From Polynucleobacter meluiroseus (lineage in GTDB: Bacteria > Pseudomonadota > Gammaproteobacteria > Burkholderiales > Burkholderiaceae): a DNA stretch of 11,316 nt. The stretch covers positions 1 through 11,316 of the forward strand of contig CAMBJN010000032.1 of the NCBI GenBank assembly GCA_945867755.1, in the 5' to 3' direction. The notes under the pieces are model-generated. The model was not told the DNA's origin and searched no databases. It was given only the letters and a program-made list of their open reading frames with translations. Shown one piece after another: positions 6,818 through 11,316 of the stretch; positions within the stretch are counted from its first letter, which is position 1; each line of letters opens with the position of its first letter. A program made the position numbers and the translations under genes.

Positions 6818-6846
6818 TTGTCATCACCATGTCATATTGACGTCAT
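6818..6846 (+). promoter_or_regulatory. Triple Pho box upstream of ppx
   Basis: Three direct repeats start exactly 11 bp apart: TTGTCAT (6818-6824), ATGTCAT (6829-6835) and ACGTCAT (6840-6846), with spacers CACC and ATTG. They match the Pho box unit CTGTCAT at 6, 6 and 5 of 7 positions, including the invariant TCA core in all three. A TATAAA -10 candidate begins 9 nt after the last unit, the arrangement expected for a PhoB-activated promoter in which the box replaces the -35. The target is ppx; ppk1 may share it divergently. This is the best regulatory match in the window. Confidence 0.75.
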
Positions 6847-6855
6847 AATCTAGCT

Positions 6856-6861
6856 TATAAA
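6856..6861 (+). promoter_or_regulatory. Candidate -10 element for ppx
   Basis: TATAAA, 9 nt after the last Pho unit. It predicts transcription starting near 6868 and a leader of only about 12 nt before the GTG start at 6880. Confidence 0.45.
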
Positions 6862-6879
6862 TAAATAAAAGAAAATGAT

Positions 6880-8433
6880 GTGAGCTCGAACCATTCCAAT
6901 TCTCCTGATGCCTCAAAAGAATTAGTCGCGGCAGTCGATTTAGGCTCAAACAGTTTTCGCATGGTGATCGCCAAGGTCATCCAATCTGCCTCCGGAACAC
7001 AACTGCAACCCATTGATACTTTGAGAGAATCAGTGAGGATGGCTGCTGGACTGAGTGAAGATAAAAAACTTGATCAGAAATCCATGCAAAGAGGTTTGGC
7101 TGCGATCCATCGCTTTGGGGACCGCTTGCGCGGCTTTAATCCCAAGCAAGTCCGCGCAGTGGCAACCAACACCTTAAGAGTGGCACGGAATGCTGATGAA
7201 TTTATTCATGAGGCTGAAAAACTACTCGGTTTCCCCATTGAAGTAGTGAAGGGCCGAGAAGAAGCGCGTTTGATTTATATCGGCGCTTCGCATGATGCGC
7301 CTGCATGTGATGAAAAGAGGTTTGTGCTTGATATCGGCGGTGGTTCGACGGAATTCATCATTGGCGATGGTTATGAGCCCAAACTCCTAGAGTCTTTGTA
7401 CATTGGTTGCGTTTCTTATAGCCAGAATTTTTTCCCAGGTGGTTTAGTTGATGCTCATTGCTTTAAGCAAGCAGAATTATCTGCTCGCAGAGAGATTGAA
7501 GCAATCACTGCCCAGTTCTTAAAGTCTGGGTGGAAGCAATCGATTGGTTCATCTGGTACGGCCCGCGCAATTGCTGAGTTAATTGCACAAAATGGTTTTA
7601 ACGGACCTCCACATGAGCTGCCCGTTGATGACATGGGTGGATTAATCACTAGAGAAGGCTTATTGGCCCTAAAAAAATCTCTGATTGAAACTGAATATAT
7701 TGATAGATCCCGCTTGTTGGGTCTAAAGAGTGATCGTCGCCCAGTACTCCCAGGCGGCTTAGCCATCATGCTGGCAGCCTTTGAAGAGCTTGGCATTGAG
7801 CGCATGGAAGTGACCGAGGCGGCACTGCGCTTGGGTGTTCTTTACGACTTGATTGGCCGCTCTCAGCACCATGACATGAGATTCGTCACTGTTGAGCAAT
7901 TCATGCAGCGCTATGGCGTGGATCGCCAACAAGCGCAGAGGGTGAGTAAGGCTGCACTTCATTTTTTAAATCAATTCCCCAATCCCAAGCACGGGAATCG
8001 CAAAGACAATGAGCAAATTCTTTCTTGGGCTGCAAAGTTGCACGAGATAGGCCTGAGCATCACACACAATGGTTACCACAAGCACTCTGCTTATATTGCG
8101 ACCCACGCTGATATGCCTGGCTTTTCAAAGCTGGATCAGGCAAGGTTGGCGGCGCTTTTATTAGGCCACACGGGCAAACTTGGAAAAATATCAGTGACCT
8201 CTAACTACATTGATTGGCGCATGCTATTTAGCTTGCGATTGGCCCATGTACTTTGTCGTCGCAGAACTGATGAAGATATTTCTGATGTTGTTGTGAAAGA
8301 GCGAGACAGCGGTTTTCTTGTCAGAATTTCCAAGGAATGGACTAAAAAAAATCCACTCACACAATTCGGCTTGGAAAAAGAATCGGCCGATTGGAAAAAA
8401 ATCGGCCGAGAACTCACTATTGAAATTGTTTAA
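6880..8433 (+). CDS. ppx: Exopolyphosphatase (Ppx/GppA family)
   Basis: Releases phosphate from the ends of polyphosphate chains; members of this family may also hydrolyse pppGpp. The 517 residues match E. coli Ppx (513). The actin-like ATPase-type fold shows VDLGSNSFRM (19-28), the catalytic-region GREEARLIY (125-133) and the phosphate loop DIGGGSTEF (151-159), then SIGSSGTARA (221-230). The C-terminal HD-like domain (about 335-517) has LHEIG (387-391), HNGYHKHSAYI and LLLGH. Ppx rather than GppA is supported by length and by ppk1 next door. The start is a GTG at 6880: the ATGs at 6875 and 6878 lie in other frames (the first reads ATG ATG TGA and stops), and the family core begins about 15 residues in. 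It is divergent from ppk1 and preceded by a Pho box array. Its 3' end lies 13 nt from the convergent olsB-like gene. Confidence 0.93.
   Translation: MSSNHSNSPDASKELVAAVDLGSNSFRMVIAKVIQSASGTQLQPIDTLRESVRMAAGLSEDKKLDQKSMQRGLAAIHRFGDRLRGFNPKQVRAVATNTLRVARNADEFIHEAEKLLGFPIEVVKGREEARLIYIGASHDAPACDEKRFVLDIGGGSTEFIIGDGYEPKLLESLYIGCVSYSQNFFPGGLVDAHCFKQAELSARREIEAITAQFLKSGWKQSIGSSGTARAIAELIAQNGFNGPPHELPVDDMGGLITREGLLALKKSLIETEYIDRSRLLGLKSDRRPVLPGGLAIMLAAFEELGIERMEVTEAALRLGVLYDLIGRSQHHDMRFVTVEQFMQRYGVDRQQAQRVSKAALHFLNQFPNPKHGNRKDNEQILSWAAKLHEIGLSITHNGYHKHSAYIATHADMPGFSKLDQARLAALLLGHTGKLGKISVTSNYIDWRMLFSLRLAHVLCRRRTDEDISDVVVKERDSGFLVRISKEWTKKNPLTQFGLEKESADWKKIGRELTIEIV
8371..8409 (+). repeat. Imperfect tandem repeat at the ppx 3' end
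   Basis: A 20-nt unit (8371-8390) is followed directly by a 19-nt near copy (8391-8409) that lacks one base, both running TTGGAAAAA to ATCGGCCGA. The units are read in different frames (LEKESAD, then WKKIGRE), and the resulting protein still fits the usual Ppx ending, so the repeat may be coincidental. Confidence 0.5.
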
Positions 8434-8446
8434 TCAATTATTTAGA

Positions 8447-9361
8447 TTAGCTATTACCTAAAAAATGCTTGGCGTATCTTGGATGAATGTCATCTAGTCT
8501 TAGCATGGTCAAAAAGTCAGCTGTATTGAAGTCTGGATCCCACGCGGGATTACCACAAACTTTAGCCCCTAATCTTAAGTAGCCCTTGATCAAAGCGGGT
8601 GGATCAACTTCTAAATTGCTGTTCAGCTCTTCAATTGGAAGTGCTAGACGAGGAAACACTCGGTATTCAATATCGGATAAATGTTTCTCGTTGCTCAGCA
8701 TTTTGGCCAAGCTAGCTGCATAGTGACCGCCATCAGCCATTTGCACGCTGGCACAACCGAGCATCACTTCGTATTCATTCTTCTTCATGTACTGGCCAAG
8801 ACCGCTCCAAAGAGCCATGATGACGCCACCAGAACGATAGTCACGGTGAACGCAAGAGCGACCCACTTCAACAATCTTGTGACGCAAATGTCTTAGGCGA
8901 GTCAAATCAAACTCTGAATCTGAATACAAACAACCCATTTGTTTTGCCTGATGCGGTGGTAAAGCTCTGTATGTGCCAATCACCTTGAGGGTCTCATTGT
9001 CACGAACAATCAAGTGATCGCAGAAACTGTCAAAAATATCAATATCCAAACCCTCTTTAGAAGGCTTTAGATTGGCACCCATCTCTTCAGCAAATACTTT
9101 GTAGCGCAGACGTTGAGCTTCTTTCACTTCATCTTGGTGTCTTGCCCAGCTAACGCTGATTGGTGCAGCTTTACTCGTTTGAACGGCAGGAGCTTCAACT
9201 TTCTTTTTACCTTGAGCGCCGCCTGAGTTTTTCTGCATGCGTGTGATTTTTTCTTTGATGATTTGATGAAGAGGGGCAATCCTCTCAGACATGGTTTTCT
9301 TATTCTGTTTATTGAAAAAAGTGTCTGCGATTGATGATAAAGGGTTGGGTAAGTCTCTCAT
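8447..9361 (-). CDS. olsB: OlsB-like acyl-ACP N-acyltransferase (ornithine lipid synthesis, first step)
   Basis: The OlsB family transfers a 3-hydroxyacyl group from ACP to the alpha-amino group of ornithine, giving lyso-ornithine lipid, a phosphorus-free membrane lipid precursor. Visible family marks: RYKVFAEEMGA (86-96), FDSFCDHLIV (110-119), VIGTYRAL (127-134), YSDSEFDL (146-153), VEVGRSCVHRDYR (164-176), LWSGLGQY (184-191), LGCASVQ (201-207) and PPALIKGYLRLGAKV (254-268). At 304 residues it carries an N-terminal extension of about 65 residues that is lysine-rich and low in complexity, without a signal peptide. An alternative ATG at 9292 (residue 24) would shorten it; a weak AGG site precedes 9361. 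It is the last of three minus-strand genes, 50 nt after agt. The second enzyme, OlsA, is not in the window, so it may act with an acyltransferase elsewhere. Some family members are only generic acyltransferases, so the substrate is inferred. Confidence 0.75.
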   Translation of the reverse strand: MRDLPNPLSSIADTFFNKQNKKTMSERIAPLHQIIKEKITRMQKNSGGAQGKKKVEAPAVQTSKAAPISVSWARHQDEVKEAQRLRYKVFAEEMGANLKPSKEGLDIDIFDSFCDHLIVRDNETLKVIGTYRALPPHQAKQMGCLYSDSEFDLTRLRHLRHKIVEVGRSCVHRDYRSGGVIMALWSGLGQYMKKNEYEVMLGCASVQMADGGHYAASLAKMLSNEKHLSDIEYRVFPRLALPIEELNSNLEVDPPALIKGYLRLGAKVCGNPAWDPDFNTADFLTMLRLDDIHPRYAKHFLGNS

Positions 9362-9381
9362 TTATTTGCCTACTATTCGTT

Positions 9382-9414
9382 AATATGTCATCAATTTATT
9401 GGCTAAATATGTCA
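9382..9414. repeat. Direct repeat of a TGTCA-containing 9-mer between agt and olsB
   Basis: AATATGTCA occurs at 9382-9390 and 9406-9414, 24 nt apart, in the 50-nt gap before the olsB-like gene; the second copy covers the agt stop codon. TGTCA is the PhoB half-site core, but 24 nt is not a multiple of 11, so a normal Pho box is not formed. A secondary promoter element for olsB is only possible. Confidence 0.35.
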
Positions 9415-10443
9415 CGCCAATGAAGGAGATTTGACAGTTGTGTGACTTTCAATTGGTTTTAAGTAGCTAAGAAATTGACCGCTGGCTACTTGCCAAGAAA
9501 ACTTCTCTGCATGAGCTCGGGCCACTTCACGAGGAATTTTTAGAGCCTCAAGACAGGCTTCACGTAAATCATCATTCATGGCGCCTGATTGAGAGTTGCC
9601 GATCACGTCGATCGGTCCAGTCACTGGGTAGGCTGCCACAGGGGTACCACAGGCCATTGCTTCAAGAAGCACCAAGCCAAACGTATCAGTTTTGCTTGGG
9701 AACACGAACACATCAGCAGCTGCGTAAACCTTGGCTAATTTTTCTTGTTGTAAAACACCCAAGTAATGAACTTCTGGATATTTGGCTTTAAGACTATTGA
9801 GTGCAGGACCATCGCCAACCACCCACTTGGAGCCTGGCAACTTAAGCTCTAAAAATGCCTCAATATTTTTTTCTACCGCCACACGTCCTACGTACAAAAA
9901 TATTGGATGAGCAGTATTGAGTTCTTTTGATTCTTGCGCTTTAAATATTTCTAGATCGACACCTCTGGTCCAAAGAACCACGTTCGTAAAGCCATAAGAC
10001 TCCAAGTCATCAATCACCACTTGGGTTGGGGCCATGACTGCTAATGATGGGTCATGAAACCAGCGCAGGAATTTATACGTTAAAGCCAATGGAATGCCTG
10101 TGCGGGCTTTGACGTATTCTGGGAAGCGCGTGTGATAGGCCGTTGAAAAAGGCAGCTTATGTTTTAGTGCATAAGCTCTGGCAGCAATGCCCAAAGGACC
10201 TTCGGTCGCAATATGAATCGCATCAGGGGCAAAGTCCTCCATTTTCTGGCGAACCTTGTTCTTAGGAAATAAAGATAAAGAAATGTCTGGATAAGTAGGG
10301 CATGGGACTGTTTTAAATTCAAGCGGGGTGATCATATCGATCGTGTGTCCCATCTTTTTTAATTCATGCATGGTTTGCTTTAAAGTTCTAACAACGCCAT
10401 TCACTTGGGGTTCCCAAGCATCAGTCACAATCATGATGTTCAT
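9412..10443 (-). CDS. agt: Glycosyltransferase (GT4-like), probable diacylglycerol glycosyltransferase Agt
   Basis: A GT-B fold glycosyltransferase, 343 residues, with no membrane helix, likely peripheral on the inner membrane. The N domain begins IVTDAWEPQVNGVVRTLKQT (5-24), with the HxATEGPLG region (77-85) and STAYHTRFPEY (100-110). The C domain has RGVDLEIF (160-167), YVGRVAVEKN (184-193), VVGDGP (208-213), and TDTFGLVLLEAMACGTPVAA (252-271). In that last motif the usual E-x7-E pair is D253-x7-E261, as in SQD2-type relatives. It overlaps plcP by 4 nt (ATGA), with GGAG about 10 nt upstream of the ATG, so the two are translationally coupled. The plcP-agt pair is known from Agrobacterium and marine bacteria, where Agt makes glucosyl- and glucuronosyl-diacylglycerol from the diacylglycerol PlcP releases. 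Sugar and acceptor here are inferred from this pairing and from ugd nearby; a mannosyltransferase is the main alternative. Confidence 0.8.
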   Translation of the reverse strand: MNIMIVTDAWEPQVNGVVRTLKQTMHELKKMGHTIDMITPLEFKTVPCPTYPDISLSLFPKNKVRQKMEDFAPDAIHIATEGPLGIAARAYALKHKLPFSTAYHTRFPEYVKARTGIPLALTYKFLRWFHDPSLAVMAPTQVVIDDLESYGFTNVVLWTRGVDLEIFKAQESKELNTAHPIFLYVGRVAVEKNIEAFLELKLPGSKWVVGDGPALNSLKAKYPEVHYLGVLQQEKLAKVYAAADVFVFPSKTDTFGLVLLEAMACGTPVAAYPVTGPIDVIGNSQSGAMNDDLREACLEALKIPREVARAHAEKFSWQVASGQFLSYLKPIESHTTVKSPSLA

Positions 10444-11276
10444 TTAATCGTCTCCAGTAATTTTTCTTGAGTCATTGATATTTCAGTGCTTGTAACAGTG
10501 ATGGTGACTGTTTCAAGGTGGGGGATTGCAATGGGGTCAGGCAATATATGTGGCCAGTGAACAATTTTTAGCGTGCCATTAGCGGTTTCAACCAAGGCCG
10601 TTAAGCTTTCAACCCAGTCGCCATCGTTGCAGTAAAGCAAACCATCAATCTCTCTGATTTCTGCTTTGTGGATGTGGCCGCAGACCACGCCATCGCATTG
10701 ACGAATTCTGGCTTCACGCGCCATGATCATTTCAAAATCGGCGATGAAGCTCACAGCATTTTTGACAGAATGTTTTAAGTATTGAGACAGCGACCAATAG
10801 TTAAGACCCATTCTTGAGCGAACTTTATTGAACCAGCGGTTCACCCATAAAATGAAGGTGTACAAGGTGTCGCCCACATAGGCCAACCATTTGGCGTACT
10901 GCATCACGCCGTCAAATAGATCGCCATGGGTGATCCAAAGTCTCTTGCCATCGGCAGTGATGTGAATCACTTCATCCTCAACCTTGATATCACCAAAGCT
11001 CATGCCAAAAAATTGGCGAGCCATTTCATCATGATTACCGGGGATGTAAATGACTTCACAACCTTTTCTGGCCTTGCGAAGTAATTTTTGAACTACGTCA
11101 TTGTGAGCTTGTGGCCAAAACCAACGCTTCCTTAGTTGCCAGCCATCAATGATGTCGCCAACCAAATAAATTTTGTCGGCATCGTTGTGCTTTAAGAAAT
11201 CGAGGAGATAATTTGCTTGACACCCTGCGGTGCCTAAGTGAACATCAGAAATCCATATTGCGCGGTAATGGTTCAT
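10440..11276 (-). CDS. plcP: PlcP-type metallophosphatase, probable phosphate-starvation phospholipase C
   Basis: A calcineurin-like metallophosphoesterase of 278 residues without a signal peptide, so cytoplasmic and acting at the inner leaflet. The metal ligands are all visible: ISDVHLG (D11, H13), LVGDIIDGW (D41), PGNHDE (N81, H82), THGD (H117) and CGHIH (H201, H203). Such proteins are often named UDP-2,3-diacylglucosamine diphosphatase (LpxH-like), but LpxH is near 240 residues, and the long middle part (WLAYVGDTLYTF, YWSLSQYLKHSVKNAV) and the NDGDWVES motif (217-224) are features I associate with PlcP. PlcP cleaves phosphatidylcholine or phosphatidylethanolamine to diacylglycerol under phosphate limitation in rhizobia and marine bacteria. 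The gene heads the plcP-agt-olsB run and overlaps agt by 4 nt. Only 40 nt of upstream DNA is in view, with a half-site-like TGATGTC at the very edge, so its promoter cannot be judged. The name is by similarity and context. Confidence 0.8.
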   Translation of the reverse strand: MNHYRAIWISDVHLGTAGCQANYLLDFLKHNDADKIYLVGDIIDGWQLRKRWFWPQAHNDVVQKLLRKARKGCEVIYIPGNHDEMARQFFGMSFGDIKVEDEVIHITADGKRLWITHGDLFDGVMQYAKWLAYVGDTLYTFILWVNRWFNKVRSRMGLNYWSLSQYLKHSVKNAVSFIADFEMIMAREARIRQCDGVVCGHIHKAEIREIDGLLYCNDGDWVESLTALVETANGTLKIVHWPHILPDPIAIPHLETVTITVTSTEISMTQEKLLETIK

Positions 11277-11316
11277 GAATTCACATTGGGCACGACCTAT
11301 TTGAAACTATGATGTC

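Noticed and set aside
7455..7805. 116-codon minus-strand frame inside ppx
   Set aside because: It is antisense to well-conserved Ppx sequence, lacks a ribosome site and shows no recognisable protein; a shadow frame.
8681..8896. 71-codon plus-strand frame inside the olsB-like gene
   Set aside because: Antisense to the conserved OlsB motifs, no ribosome site and no family resemblance.
10440..11276. LpxH (UDP-2,3-diacylglucosamine diphosphatase) as the identity of the metallophosphatase
   Set aside because: The motifs are shared across the superfamily, but the protein is longer than LpxH, carries the NDGDWVES ending and is coupled to a glycosyltransferase, which fits PlcP better. Not fully excluded.

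Overview
This window looks like the chromosome of an AT-rich betaproteobacterium, most likely a Burkholderiales member of the Polynucleobacter type. That placement is inferred from the protein flavour, the moderate-to-low G+C judged by eye, and the pho/ppk/ppx gene order; no marker gene such as 16S is present. Nearly all of the DNA is coding. I see no rRNA, tRNA, CRISPR array, insertion sequence or phage gene.

Layout. 1-919 (+): the C-terminal end of phoU, then phoB. 942-1337 (-): dgkA, diacylglycerol kinase. 1492-2958 (+): ugd, UDP-glucose 6-dehydrogenase. 2935-3114 (-): a candidate 59-residue small gene, followed by a 197-nt AT-rich gap. 3312-4604 (+): phoR. 4641-6761 (-): ppk1. 6762-6879: a short intergenic stretch with repeated PhoB-type half-sites. 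6880-8433 (+): ppx. 8447-11276 (-): a cluster of three genes read from plcP (metallophosphatase/phospholipase C type) through agt (GT4-like glycosyltransferase, 4-nt overlap with plcP) to an olsB-like N-acyltransferase.

How the genes fit together. The common theme is phosphate. PhoU/PhoR/PhoB sense and signal phosphate limitation, and Ppk1 and Ppx make and degrade polyphosphate. The PlcP-Agt pair matches the known lipid-remodelling pathway of phosphate-starved Alphaproteobacteria and marine bacteria: PlcP removes the phosphorylated headgroup from phospholipids to give diacylglycerol, and Agt puts a sugar on it. Ugd makes UDP-glucuronate, a possible donor for glucuronosyl-diacylglycerol. DgkA can return diacylglycerol to phosphatidate. 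The OlsB-like protein would start ornithine lipid synthesis, giving a second phosphorus-free lipid. The window therefore reads as a phosphate-starvation island coupling signalling, polyphosphate storage and replacement of membrane phospholipids.

The most striking non-coding signal is between ppk1 and ppx: TGTCAT-type half-sites whose starts (6785, 6796, 6807, 6818, 6829, 6840) all fall on one 11-bp register. Five of the six resemble the Pho box unit. A weaker Pho-box-like site lies upstream of ugd. The usual phoB-phoR pair is split here by dgkA, ugd and the small gene.
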